Source: Charina bottae (Eukaryota > Chordata > Lepidosauria > Squamata > Charinaidae). Taken from it: a DNA stretch of 64,000 nt. Positions 31,435-42,523 of this stretch are shown here, piece after piece. Every line of letters begins with the position of its first letter. The stretch's first letter is position 1. Position numbers and translations under genes: made by a program. The notes beneath the pieces were generated by a model, which was given only the letters and a program-made list of their open reading frames with translations, did no database searches and was not told where the DNA came from. The DNA lies in contig JALMGJ010000004.1 in NCBI GenBank assembly GCA_023362775.1, forward strand, positions 77,025,798 through 77,089,797, written 5' to 3'.

Positions 31435-32921
31435 TTCTTCCCTTCTATTTGCCAGGATGTGATGGGACCAGATGTCATGATCTGGGTTTTTTTAATGTTG
31501 AGTTTCAAGCCATCTTTTGCACCCTCCTCTTTCACCCTCATCAAGAGGCTCTTTAGTTCCTCTTCACTTTCTGCCATTAGGGTGGTATCGTCTGCATACC
31601 TGAGCTTGTTGATATTTCTCCCGGCAATCTTAACTCTGGCTTGTGATTCATCCAGCCCGGCATTTCTCATGATGTACTCTGCATATAAGTTAAATAAGCA
31701 GGGTGATAATATACAGCCTTGTCGTACTCCTTTCCCAATTTTGAACCAGTCGGTTGTTCCATGTCCGGTTCTAACTGTTGCTTCTTGACCCGCATACAGG
31801 TTTCTCAGGAGACAGGTAAGGTGGTCTGGTACTCCCATCTCTTTAAGAATTTGCCACAGTTTGTTGTGATCCACACAATCAAAGGCTTTAGCGTAGTCAA
31901 TGAAGCAGAAGTAGATGTTTTTCTGGAACTCTCTTGCTTTTTCCATGATCCAGCAAATGTTGGCAATCTGATCTCTAGTTCCTCTGCCTCTTCGAAACCC
32001 AGCTTGCACTTCTGGTAGTTCTCGGTTCACATACTGCTGAAGCCTAGCTTGTAGGATTTTGAGCATAACCTTGCTAGCATGTGACATGAGCGCAATTGTA
32101 CGGTAGTTTGAACATTCTTTGGCATTGCCTTTCTTTGGAATTGGAACGTAAACTGACCTTTTCCAATCCTGGGGCCACTGTTGAGTTTTCCAAATTTGTT
32201 GGCATATTGAGTGCAGCACTTTAATAGCATCATCTTTTAGGATTTTAAATAGCTCCGCTGGGATACTGTCTTCTCCGCTAGCTTTGTTGTTAGTAATGCT
32301 TCCTAAGGCCCACTTGACTTCACTCTCTAGGATGTCCGGCTCAAGGTCAGTGACCACACCATCGTATTTATCAGGGATATTAAGATCTTTCTTGTATAGT
32401 TCTTCTGTGTATTCTTGCCACCTCTTCTTAATCTCTTCTGCTTCTGTTAGGTCCCTGCCTTTTTTGTCCTTTATCATGCCCATCTTTGCACAAAACGTTC
32501 CCTTGATATCTCCCATTTACTTGAAGAGATCTCTAGTCTTCCCCATTCTATTGTTTTCCTCGATTTCTTTGCACTGTTCATTTAAGAAGGCCGCCTTATC
32601 TCTCCTTGCTGTTCTCTGGAAATCTGCATTCAGTTGGTTATATCTTTCCCTTTCTCCCTTGCCTTTTGCTTCCCTTCTTTCCTCAGCTATTTGTAAAGCC
32701 TCATCAGTCAGCCACTTTGCTTTCTTGCATTTCTTTTTCTTTGGGATGGTTTTAGTTGCTGCCTCCTGTACAATGTTACGAACCTCCATCCATAGTTCTT
32801 CAGGCACTCTACCTAACAGATCTAATCCTTTAAATCTATTCCTCACCTCCACTGTATATTCATAAGGGATATGATTTAGGTCATAACTGATTGGTCTAAT
32901 GGTTTTCTCTACGTTCTTCAA
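31422..32921 (-). pseudogene. BovB linker and reverse transcriptase, one internal stop
   Basis: One frame runs from 32921 to 31422, broken only by a TAA at 32517-32519. The N-terminal part (32517-32921) is the APE-RT linker (WLTDEALQIAEERREAK). The RT part (31422-32516, 364 codons) has VPIPKKGNAKECSNYRTIAL, QAGFRRGRGTRDQI, FIDYAKAFDCVDH (motif A), GVRQGCILSPCLFN (motif B) and LRYADDTTLMAES (YADD). The frame ends at 31422 because a base is missing near 31430 relative to sister copies; the C-terminal 171 codons continue in another frame. Confidence 0.92.
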
Positions 32922-33138
32922 TTTAAGCCTAAATTTTGCGATAAGAAGCTCATGATCTGAGCCACAGTCAGCTCCAGGTCTTGTTTTTGCTGATTGTATA
33001 GAGCTTCTCCATCTTTGGCTGCAAAGTATATAATCAATCTGATTTCGGTATTGACCATCTGGTGATGTCCATGTGTAGAGTCGTCTCGTGTTGTTGGAAA
33101 AGAGTGTTTGCTATGACCAGCGTGTTCTCTTGACAAAA

Positions 33139-33621
33139 CTCTATTAGCCTTTGCCCTGCTTCATTTTGTACTCCGAGGCCGAACTTGCCTGTTATTCCGG
33201 TTATTTTTTGACTTTCTACTTTAGCATTCCAGTCCCCTATGATGAAAAGGACATCTTTTTTTGGTGTTAGTTCTAGAAGGTGTTATAGGTCTTCATAGAA
33301 CCGGTCAACTTCAGCTTCTTCGGCATCAGTGGTTGGGGCATAGACTTGGATCACTGTGATGTTGAATGGTTTGCCTTGGATTCGAACTGAAAGCATTCTG
33401 TCGTTTTTGAGGTTGTACCCCAGTACTGCCTTTCCCACTCTTTTATTGACTATGAGAGCTACTCCATTTCTTCTAAGGGATTCTTGCCCACAGTAGTATA
33501 TATAATGGTCTCCTGAATTAAATTCGCCCATTCCTGTCCATTTTAGTTCACTGATTCCCAAGATGTCGATGTTCAATCTTGAAATCTCATGTTTGACCAC
33601 ATCCAGCTTACCTTGATTCAT
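33139..33621 (-). pseudogene. BovB APE-type endonuclease, N-terminal part
   Basis: The 112-codon frame at 33283-33621 reads MNQGKLDVVKHEISRLNIDI, then LGISELKWTGMGEF, then VIQVYAPTTDAEEAE. It includes the conserved Glu of SELKW and the YAPT block of APE endonucleases, which nick the target for priming. The frame stops at 33283 (FYEDL then stop). The rest of the domain, down to about 32921, lies in other frames, so indels and stops disable the enzyme. Confidence 0.85.
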
Positions 33622-33887
33622 AGATCTTACATTCCAGGTTCCTATGCAATATTGTTCTTTACAGCATCAGACTTTCCTTCCACTTCCAGACACATCCACA
33701 ACTGAGAGTCCTTTCGGCTTTGGCCCAGCCATTTCACTCTTTCTGGAGCTACTCGGAATTGCCCTCCACTCTTCCCCAGTAGCATTTTGGACACCTTCTG
33801 ACCTGAGGGGCTCATCTTCCGGTGTCATATCTTTTAGCCTTTTGATACTGTCCATGGGTTTTCTTGGCAAGGATACTGGAGTGGTTT

Positions 33888-33897
33888 GTGATACAGT
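33888..33897. repeat. 10-bp target-site duplication, right
   Basis: Exact match to 30820-30829. Confidence 0.8.
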
Positions 33898-35479
33898 ATA
33901 TACATGCATTTCAGGCATTTTTAAATCAGTATATTGTTAAAAAGCCTATTATGATTAATTGTAATGGACCTATAGTAAGAATAATTTGAAAAGTCCTTTG
34001 GATTTTTACAAAATCAAAGAATAAAAATATGCAGTGGAGTAAATAGGTGGCCACATAAATTCCTTTGTTGTTTGATTTTTTGAGAGGGAACTCTTATTAA
34101 ACCTCAGATAAAATGGGAAGATGAGAAGTGAGTCTCTTGAGTATTATGTGACTAAGATTTCCATTATTGCTATCTATCATCCTACTCACTTTTGTCTTTT
34201 CAAGTTATCCATAAAGATGAGTGAGAATCTTCACACATTTATTTTGCCATTTATATCTCTACCAGTATTGCAGTCTCTCTCTCTCTCTTGAAAAAGGTAA
34301 CATTAAAATCATGGTGCCAAGCAACATTCATCTTGTATAAAATTGTGAAACATTGTTTGAAAACATTGAAGACCTTATATAAGTCTTGCATATTGAAGAG
34401 GTGAACATTTGTTAGAGGTGGAAGAAATGTGTCAAAATTAATGTTGAATTTTTCACATATCTTCCTCCCTGCAAAAAAAGGTTTATATTTTTCTATCTAA
34501 TAACCAGGGTTTTCAGTTATTTCTCCTCCTCCTCCTCTTTCTCTTTCCTCTTGGTAATATTGTTAAGCTTATTTTTTTATTGGAAGTGCTGCTTTTGGTA
34601 TTTCCTGCTACACAAGCTTCCATCACTCTAATCCATCCCTGGCCACCCAGGGATTCACCAGTTGAAAAATGTCAGTAGAATAACTTCTTCTATGATGCCT
34701 TTTTTTGTACTTAACTGATGTATGAGAAACTAGGGAGGGAGAAGTCTGATGGAAAGATAATCATGAATGTCCTGTCTTTCATTGCACCAACATTTTTTGG
34801 CCACTTGGTCACTAAGCAAGTAGAGGATGGTCACTACATTCTACCTGTGAATTTTTTTTCCTGAAATCCTCTTTGAAAGAAATTTTAAATGCAAAATTGA
34901 ATACTCCTCTGCATGGCACTATCCATAAGCATTATCCAATAGAAAAATCAGCTGAAGCTTTAGACCAGAGTTAATATCTCCTTGGATAGCATCTCAAGAT
35001 CTACAGCATTGTAGATTTTTTCTTTTGAGGTTGGAAATAGGGACAAGGAAATTGAAATAGTTCTATGGACTCTAGAAGAGTATTTGACAAATAAAATTTC
35101 AACTTTAAATAATTGCAAACATACTTTTTCAAGTATCTTTTGATTTTCTGTATAACCATTATAAATAATTGTTTTAAAATAATGGCATATCTTTCCAATA
35201 AATGGATTGGATGTAAAGGTGCCGTTCAAGAGAAGGCATTTTTCTGTCATAGAAGTTCTATTTGATGACTACATTTTAAATTACCAAGACTTTTTTCAAT
35301 TGTGATGATGTAGAGAGTAAGAAATATTACTTTGATGGAAATATACAAAAACTATTATCTAAGCAAAAGGGACTGAACATTTTTTAAGTTCTGAGAAATG
35401 TGATAATATTCATAAATGACTCAGGTAGATGCCTCCCTAATTCACTGAGGTATAGAAAGGAGGAGGAGGAGTTGCAGGT
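33898..35479. other. 1.6 kb without recognised features
   Basis: AT-rich with short CT-rich runs near 34276 and 34521. No element or exon could be supported. Confidence 0.4.
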
Positions 35480-35492
35480 TTCAGTTATTATA
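35480..35492. repeat. 13-bp target-site duplication, left
   Basis: TTCAGTTATTATA, exact copy at 37969-37981. Confidence 0.9.
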
Positions 35493-37864
35493 TGATACGG
35501 CTAATGATCATGGACGCCCACCTTAGATTAAACAAATATCAACACACAATAGACACCCTCAAAGAACAACTAGAACAGACTATGACTCCTGAACATATCA
35601 ACAGGCTGATTACTACAATCAAGACCACATCTCTGAGACAAGCAGAAAAAAGGAAAGCTAAACTTCAAACTAAACTACTTAAATTAAACCCCAGAAACAA
35701 AGAAGTACAGGAACAGGAATGGGTGGTCAACATGTCCAGCCACGCATTATTCACTACAGAACACAGTATCTTGCAAAGAGGCCTCAATTATAACACAGAG
35801 GATGCAAATAAATTAGAATTCTTTGCAGCTTTTGAAGCAGCAATGAAAACTACAGGACTTACTACAGAAATCCAAGAGAATGTAAGACAAATAATCATAC
35901 CACAAACCAGAAGGACATGGAAACAGAACCAACTGAAAGCAGAAGACAGAGTAGCCCTCGAAAACCTAAAGATGGACCAAAGTATCAAAATCCTCCCAGC
36001 AGACAAAGGCCGCACCACTGTCATCATGGACAGATCACAATATATACAAAAAGCCAAAGATTTACTGGAGGACAAAGAAACCTACACCCCAGTAAACTCC
36101 AATCCGATACAGAAACTTGACAGCCAGGTCAAAAGAATCCTCAACGACCTAACCAAGAAAGGTCAAATCAGTAAAGAAGAACAGAGGCGGATGAAAAGCA
36201 GTGGACCTATCATCCCACGCTTCTACGGACGCCCCAAAATACACAAGCCTGACATACCACTCCGTCCAATTGTATCATTACCAGGCACCCCCACATACAA
36301 CATAGCTAAAGAACTTACAAGAAAACTTGGGCATCTCACAGAGGAGAGTGAATACTCTATCAATTCCCCACTACAGTGCCTCCAGAAAATCAAAGACATA
36401 AAAATAGATGAAGATGAAATTATGGTGTCATTTGATGTCACTGCACTCTTTACATCCATAGACCAAGCACTAGCGATTGAATCCATGGCAGCAGTTCTAC
36501 GTAACACACCCGACCTAACAAGATACACCAAGATCAAAATACCCAGAATCATGGACCTCATCAACCTCTGCCTCGCCACCTACTTTCAGTTTGATGGACA
36601 AATATTCCAACAAATCAAAGGAACACCTATGGGATCACCACTCTCAGGACTCATAGCAGAGATAGTAATGCAATGTCTAGAAAGGATAGCACTCCCACAC
36701 ATACAACCCAAAGTATGGATCCGGTATGTAGATGACACCTTCGTCATAATAAAAAAGGATCAACTGGAGGAAACACATGAAGCCATCAACAACATCTTCA
36801 AAGGAATAAAATTCACAAGGGAAGAAGAAAACAACAACACACTACCCTTCTTGGACATCCTCATCAGTAGAGGAAATGATGGCATTCTAGAAACACAAGT
36901 CTACCGGAAATCTACCCACACTAACCAAGTGCTCCACTATCAAAGCAATAACCCAACCTCACACAAGAGGAGCTGTGTAAGAACACTATTCAGACGAGCA
37001 CAAACACACTGCAGCAACCCAGAACACCAGAAAAAGGAAACAGACCACTTATATAGCATCTTCCAGAAAAATGGATATCCACACAACTTTATCAAAAAGT
37101 GCCTGACCACTCAACCCACCACAGCAAAACCAACAGAAGCTATGAAAAGGATTACACTGCCATACATCAGAAACATCTCAGAAACTACTAATAGACTGTT
37201 ACATCCACACGGCATCACTGTAGCACACAAACCAACCAAAACCCTTCAGAACATTGTAAGTAAACCAAAAGACCCAGTAGCCCAAGAAGAAAAAACAGGA
37301 GTTATCTACAACATACAGTGTAAGGACTGTAACAGCCACTATGTAGGACAGACTGGCAGAAGACTAGCAGAACGCATCCACGAACACCAACTAGCAGTCA
37401 GAAGACATGATGAAAACTCCTTAATCTCACAACACATGGACAGACTTAACCATACTTTCAACTGGGAAACTGTGAGCATATTAGACCAGGCCAAATCCAA
37501 AAATGCTAGAGAATTCCTGGAAGCTTGGCACTCAGACAAAGCAGCCATCAACAGACACATAGAGGTTAACAACATTTACATACCATTCATAAGAGACAAT
37601 AGAATAGCCAGAAGACCAGAACACCCCTGGGCCAGCAATCAACAACAAGATATGCATAGATTAACAGCAAGATTAGCAGCAGAGGAGAAATCAAACAACA
37701 CAATAGACCTTAATCAAGGAACTATTAACTCAGTCAATCACCCAAACAGCACACAACAGCCCAATCAAGGAACTACCAAGGAGAGTACAAGACCCCCACC
37801 AACACAGGCAGGACAAGCCAGGGTATATAAACAGAGAGCAAGTTCCACTCCCTTTTCGCACTGA
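35492..37864 (+). CDS. Penelope-like RT plus GIY-YIG endonuclease, 790 aa, uninterrupted
   Basis: The N-terminal extension (residues 1-230) has the PLE blocks SSHALFTTEHSILQRGLNYN and ILPADKGRTTVIMDRSQYI. RT follows with YGRPKIHKP and PLRPIVSLPG, motif A FDVTALF (D315), motif B GTPMGSPLSG from residue 377, and catalytic YVDD at 412-415. The linker has VYRKSTHTNQ. The GIY-YIG nuclease starts at residue 603 (GVIY, then HYVGQTGRR, later the catalytic-type Glu in EFLEAWH), with a CxxC...HxH zinc-like pattern overlapping its start. PLE proteins nick DNA and prime reverse transcription at the break. The first ATG uses the last base of the left target duplication, so the native start may be upstream; MIMDAH at residues 5-10 gives alternatives. 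The stop UGA lies within the ribozyme core. Confidence 0.95.
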   Translation: MIRLMIMDAHLRLNKYQHTIDTLKEQLEQTMTPEHINRLITTIKTTSLRQAEKRKAKLQTKLLKLNPRNKEVQEQEWVVNMSSHALFTTEHSILQRGLNYNTEDANKLEFFAAFEAAMKTTGLTTEIQENVRQIIIPQTRRTWKQNQLKAEDRVALENLKMDQSIKILPADKGRTTVIMDRSQYIQKAKDLLEDKETYTPVNSNPIQKLDSQVKRILNDLTKKGQISKEEQRRMKSSGPIIPRFYGRPKIHKPDIPLRPIVSLPGTPTYNIAKELTRKLGHLTEESEYSINSPLQCLQKIKDIKIDEDEIMVSFDVTALFTSIDQALAIESMAAVLRNTPDLTRYTKIKIPRIMDLINLCLATYFQFDGQIFQQIKGTPMGSPLSGLIAEIVMQCLERIALPHIQPKVWIRYVDDTFVIIKKDQLEETHEAINNIFKGIKFTREEENNNTLPFLDILISRGNDGILETQVYRKSTHTNQVLHYQSNNPTSHKRSCVRTLFRRAQTHCSNPEHQKKETDHLYSIFQKNGYPHNFIKKCLTTQPTTAKPTEAMKRITLPYIRNISETTNRLLHPHGITVAHKPTKTLQNIVSKPKDPVAQEEKTGVIYNIQCKDCNSHYVGQTGRRLAERIHEHQLAVRRHDENSLISQHMDRLNHTFNWETVSILDQAKSKNAREFLEAWHSDKAAINRHIEVNNIYIPFIRDNRIARRPEHPWASNQQQDMHRLTARLAAEEKSNNTIDLNQGTINSVNHPNSTQQPNQGTTKESTRPPPTQAGQARVYKQRASSTPFSH
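37824..37830 (+). promoter_or_regulatory. TATA-like box near the PLE 3' end
   Basis: TATATAA lies 34 bases upstream of the hammerhead motif and inside the last codons of the ORF. In tandem PLE copies the 3' sequence also sits upstream of the next copy, so this could be the promoter of the repeated pseudo-LTR. It may also be chance. Confidence 0.35.
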
Positions 37865-37897
37865 AGATGTTGCCTAGCCTGGCAATGAAACGTCTGC
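37858..37897 (+). ncRNA. Hammerhead ribozyme-like motif, PLE-A
   Basis: Stem I pairs GCA (37858-37860) with TGC (37895-37897). Core CTGAAGA is at 37861-37867. Stem II pairs GTTGCC with GGCAAT. GAAA is at 37887-37890, followed by stem III ACGT (37890-37893) and C37894 as the cleavage base, giving the classical GUC triplet. The self-complementary ACGU without a loop suits dimeric action. Confidence 0.7.
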
Positions 37898-37968
37898 ATG
37901 AAAACAACAAGGCTCAGAGAGCACCAAAGACTCCCCAGTTCAACCCTGAGCTACAAATATTCTCTTCG

Positions 37969-37981
37969 TTCAGTTATTATA
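37969..37981. repeat. 13-bp target-site duplication, right
   Basis: Exact match to 35480-35492. Confidence 0.9.
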
Positions 37982-39276
37982 GCCAAACTCAATAAAAGCA
38001 ATTCTAGTCTTCCTGTGAAGTTGATTTCCTAGTCTGGTCTAACTAGTGGGACTGACAGATGGATAGAAATTTAATCAATTACTCAATCTTGTGGTTTCCA
38101 AATGGGCATGTAAGCAAAATTGAAAAGAATTAAATCACCCCTCATCAGCTCTGTGCTACTGTCAAAAGTATAGTAAATCTTAAAAATATAATTATCATAT
38201 TCATTTGCCAAAGTAGAGTCTCTCATTATTTCAGTGTTCTTGCTGATGATGTTATCATTCCAGACCTATCTGCCATGTGTTCCCCCTCTACTACATTTCT
38301 GTAATTAACTAAATCTGAATAAAACTGATATCATTTATTTTTGAGATTTGTTGATAGTCCTATAACAAAAATTTTGTCTTTGAATAAGAAAAAGCAGAGA
38401 GAAAATAATCCAGAGCCTTATTCATTATACTTTCTGAATTAGGATTTTATATGTTTAACTGCATTGTGATAATAATTTCTGAAGATATAAATAAGCATAT
38501 TAAACTTGTACTTGGTGCTTGACTACCTAGGACATCCCCTTCTACAGCTACACTGTGGAAAGATCAGGGTAACTTACAAACATTGATTATTGTAATATAA
38601 ATTTAATAAAATAAAAAATAAAATAAATTGTGGTTTTAAAATATATATTTCAGTATAGGTCGATTTGGAAGGCTTTGTATGGGAAACAAATCATTGCACC
38701 AAATAAAGATGTAATGATACAAGGTGTTGCAAAAGTCAGGAAAATTCAAATTAAGATAAAAATAAATGGTTCCCTAAATATTACATTAATGTTGTAAGAA
38801 GCAGAGATGAAGGAGAAACCAATAAATATCCTTCACTGTCTAAATTGTGTTATGCTAGTTAGTGCAGAGAAAAACCTAATCAGTTTTAATGAAATTATTT
38901 GCAGGGATGCACTGCCTGCTCATATTTGAATTCATTTTTAATAATAATAATAAAGAACACAGAAACAAAATAGAAACATAAGCTTAAAGTCATGAATTCC
39001 AAAATGATTGCTATAAAGATATCAAACAGATGAATACTATTCTCATTACCTACTAGGGACAGAGTCTCAAATAACTATAATTAATAGTTATTCAATTCCA
39101 CTCAATCATTTTGGCATTTTACAATATCAGTATGAGAGGTTGACTTTATTGAAGGATAATGCTGGGCATTTAAATTGCCAATTAGAATGTAAGATTGAAT
39201 GCAACCTTTTTCTAAATAGAATTGTATTTTCATTCAACAAATACTGCTAAAATACAGAAAAATTATAATAGATAAT
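37982..39276. other. 1.3 kb without recognised features
   Basis: AT-rich sequence with simple A/T-rich runs at 38602-38650 and 38938-38951. Nothing else identified. Confidence 0.4.
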
Positions 39277-39777
39277 TGATAAAATAGTTAAGTGCAGAGA
39301 CATCACACTGACAACAAAGGTCCGCATAGTTAAAGGAATGATATTCCCCATAGTAACCTATGGCTGTGAGAGCTGGACCATAAGGAAGGCTGAGCGAAGG
39401 AAGATAGATGCTTTTGAACTGTGGTGTTGGAGGAAAATTCTGAGAGTGCCTTGGACTGGTAGAAGATCAAACCAGTCCATACTCCAGGAAATAAAGCCAG
39501 ACTGCTCACTTGAGGGAATGATATTAAAGGCAAAACTGAAGTACTTTGGCCACATAATGAGAAGACAGGATACCCTGGAGAAGAAGCTGATGCTAGGGAA
39601 AGTGGAAGGCAAAAGGAAGAGGGGCCGACCAAGGGCAAGATGGATGGATGATATTCTGGAGGTGACGGTCTCAACCGTGGGGGAGCTGGGGATGGTGACG
39701 GCCGACAGAAAGCTCTGGCGTGGGCTGGTCCATGAAGTCACAAAGAGTCGGAAGCGACTGAACGAATAAACAACAAA
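39277..39777 (+). mobile_element. RTE/BovB-type LINE 3' fragment
   Basis: Plus-strand copy of the subfamily at 14322 and 56082, covering the last 500 bases to the AATAAACAACAA tail. A clear target duplication was not found. Confidence 0.85.
39338..39769 (+). pseudogene. RTE/BovB C-terminal domain, open over 143 codons
   Basis: Frame reads YGCESWTIRKAERRKIDAFE, then LWCWRKILRVPWTGRRSNQS, KAKLKYFGHIMRRQDTLEKK and ARWMDDILEVTVSTVGELG, ending in a stop at the element's end. It is uninterrupted but lacks RT and endonuclease because the copy is 5'-truncated. Nearly identical in sequence to 56187-56837. Confidence 0.85.
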
Positions 39778-40106
39778 ACAGTACCATTAATATTTATATT
39801 CCTATATCTTATGTCTAATACAGAATCTGATAATGTTTTTACATTCTAATTAAAAGGAGAACCACAGTGTGTCAAGAGTTATTGTATTACTACAATACAA
39901 TAAAATACAACCTGCCAAAGCACGTTCAATGATTTTAAAATAAACATAATTTAAAGCTGTGAGTTCATAAATTTGGCTCACTTTAAGCTGAAGGAGCAGG
40001 GATATTATTTTAACTGGAATGATTTGGGAGAACATATTTAAATATGAATTATGCATCATCTAAGGCTGAATATTATATTATAAACACTATAAACACTATT
40101 TATTAA

Positions 40107-40124
40107 CACACACACACACACACC
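40107..40124. repeat. (AC)n microsatellite
   Basis: Nine perfect AC units. Confidence 0.9.
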
Positions 40125-40139
40125 CCTAGTGTAAAATCT

Positions 40140-40620
40140 ATTCCAAGAAGGAGAATTAGCCTCAGGGATGTTCACTACTTTTTGGAACCCAAAGGCTTTG
40201 CTGCAAATAAGGTTCTTACCACTCCTCCGGAGAGGTATGAACCTTTAATATGTATTCCATGCTATTTGGATTTGGTGGGCAGAATCTATCTGAAAAGGGC
40301 ACTGTTAGATACCCAGGCTCTGAGCCACACAGGACTTTAAAGTTAGTGACCAGCACCTTGAACTGCATTAAACAATGTTAGCCTGTGTAGCTCTCACCAT
40401 AACAGTGCTGTAACTAACCAAAAAATTGTATTCTGAACTAGTTGAAGTTTTGGGGGGATCTTCAAGGTCATCCCTCTGTGAATTAATTACAATAATCCAA
40501 CAAAGATAATAATGGTATGAGCAACCATCCTCAGAATTAGGTGTTCCTAATTGTGGGTAGTGAGCATGCACTTAGTGCATTTAAACAACATATCAAAGAT
40601 CTGGAAACCCAACAGGACCA
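40140..40620 (-). mobile_element. Old L2-type LINE relic
   Basis: Pieces such as AGGACTTTAAAGTTAGTGACC, AGCACCTTGAACTGCATTAAA and ATTACAATAATCCAACAAAG align in order with the L2 copy at 50045-50260. It is heavily mutated and has no open frame, so it is much older than the 49586 copy. Confidence 0.55.
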
Positions 40621-40789
40621 GTCTGCTTTATCTAAGAACATTTTTCTGAACAGTCAAGCCCCTTTTCACAAACCAGTGAGATACGTATACCACATAACTG
40701 TTTCCAAATTCTGAAGAGCACTAACTTTAGCACATTTCAATACTCTCCCCACAGCAGTTTTGTAGGGCTGATACAAAAAAGTTTCCTAT

Positions 40790-41126
40790 TAGCTGAGACT
40801 GTGCCCCTCTGGACAAGGGGCTGTAGAAACTACAGCTCATGTCCTGCTATACTGTAACCTGTATAAGGACTCAAGGACCCACTTTATAACTCCTTAACTG
40901 ATAAAACAGCTTTACATCTTTTTTATGTTGTTATCAGATCAGTATGAGTCAGTCTCCTTGAACGTAGCTAAATTTTGTTATACTGCCTGTAAAATTAGGC
41001 AGACTTTTATTATCCACCGATGAACCTACCATCAATTGTAATATTTTATCTTGTTCTGTTTTTACTTTATTTTTTATTTTTAATGTGTTTTTGTTTGCAA
41101 TTCTGGTCAGTGACCATAATAAAAAT
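40790..41126 (+). mobile_element. Unclassified LINE 3' end with CCHC-like C-terminus
   Basis: Translation from about 40795 gives LRLCPSGQGAVETTAHVLLY followed by CNLYKD, and further on VAKFCYTACKIRQTF. The C...G...ETTxHxLLxC pattern is a zinc-knuckle-like end seen in some LINE polyproteins. It continues to TGACCATAATAAAAATATTC and an (ATTC)n array. Related to 59185-59470. Confidence 0.5.
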
Positions 41127-41176
41127 ATTCATTCATTCATTCATTCATTCATTCATTCATTCATTCATTCATTCAC
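41127..41176. repeat. (ATTC)n microsatellite
   Basis: About 12 perfect units forming the tail of the LINE end at 40790. Confidence 0.95.
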
Positions 41177-42523
41177 AAATCTGACTAATCTGAAATGTTT
41201 TTAAAAAAACATGAATGCCAACCCTTCATTTTTGTTATGTGGAAAAGCAGATAGTATTTTAGCAATAGCTTGAAGTGTGGCCTTTAAATTAAATTCTGCT
41301 TTATTACTCTCAAATAAATGTTTAAAAGTTTATATACCGTCAATTTTATGAATTATTTAATTATAATATTGATACAAGCATTAAGATTTAGGATTATATA
41401 CAGTGATGTCCATTCACTGCATACAAAAGTAGAATGGTTTTCTTCCAGTCCTTCCAATTATGGTCTCTCCACACATGGTTTAGGAGAGCACAGGAGAATG
41501 AAGGGGGGAAAATGCAAAGTGGATATAACTTATTCAGTACATAAAGGGACTTCACATATTTCATTTATGGCAAAACAAAAATCATCATGACCTGCTATTT
41601 CCATGTAAATAAAATAAGCTAAACAGAAAGCTATGTTACAATACCATGGAAATTCAGAAATAGCATTTATAAAAGAAAGCAATGTGATATAATCCTCTTG
41701 AAATGCTTTTATGTAACTTATTTGTTTTCTGAGCTCATGTTGACCTTTTTCAAAGCTGAGCACAAGCACTATAATGCCACAGAGAAATCAAAATTATTGA
41801 TGTTTCTTTTTTATAATTCTATTTCATTATGGAAATACTCTCAATTTGGTAGAAGATATTTGAATGGGTATGCAATTTGAGTTAAACATAAACATGTATG
41901 TAGTACTAGAATTGGTGAATGTGTATTTGAATGTTCACTGCAATATTATTTATGAGTATTTATATGCAAATAGACATATGTACTTGTAATCAGATATTCA
42001 ACTGTTACTTGCAACCATGTTTGGTATGATAGCTAGATTGAAGGTATAAGAATCAGGAATATGAGAAACATATTTTTCCTAAACTTGTAAATATAGGGTA
42101 ACTCTCATGTAACATGGATACTAGCTGAAGGTCAAGTCCAAGATTACTTTGCTTAAAGCTATTCTTCATTATGATATCTACAGGAAGTGAATGTTACTGG
42201 AATGGAAAAGGCACTTTTGCCATATTGAGAATGAGAACATTGAGATGAGTCTATGATTGGAGATAACCTCCTCTTCCTCTGGACGCCATACACATTTTTT
42301 TTCCCTAGAGTTCTCATTTTCATTGAGACAGAACCAATGGCAAGGGTGAGATTTTTGTAATGACATCATTGTGCATGCTTTATCATTTTCTGCATCGCTA
42401 TGGCTTGGTCTGAATACCACTGGTTTTCACTTATCACAGTTTTGTCCAGTTTTGTCTCTCCTTACCTTTCCAATGTAATGTCCTCTTCACTCAAAAATTT
42501 CACCTACTCTTTCTCCCTTTTAT

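Larger units (their letters stand above)
30830..33887 (-). mobile_element. BovB LINE (RTE clade), near full length
   Basis: About 3.06 kb on the minus strand with a perfect 10-bp target duplication. BovB consensus is about 3.2 kb, so little or nothing is missing at the 5' end. Order on the minus strand: 5' region, APE endonuclease, RT, C-terminal domain, then a 3' end with AGTCGGACACAACTAAATGA and a CAACAACAACA tail. BovB is common in squamates and has moved horizontally into ruminants and other animals. The same tail is borrowed by the Sauria SINEs in this window. Confidence 0.92.
35493..37968 (+). mobile_element. Penelope-like element, family A, intact ORF
   Basis: 2476 bp flanked by a perfect 13-bp target duplication. 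It holds one long ORF with RT and GIY-YIG domains, followed by about 100 bases of 3' sequence containing a hammerhead-like motif. There is no 5' pseudo-LTR or inverted copy, so the 5' end is probably truncated at or just before the native start. The lack of any internal stop over 790 codons and the perfect duplication suggest a recent insertion. Confidence 0.93.

Noticed and set aside
39330..39741. Antisense frames opposite the BovB copies (also at 14355, 31369 and 56426)
   Set aside because: They recur in every copy on the strand opposite the real RT reading frame.
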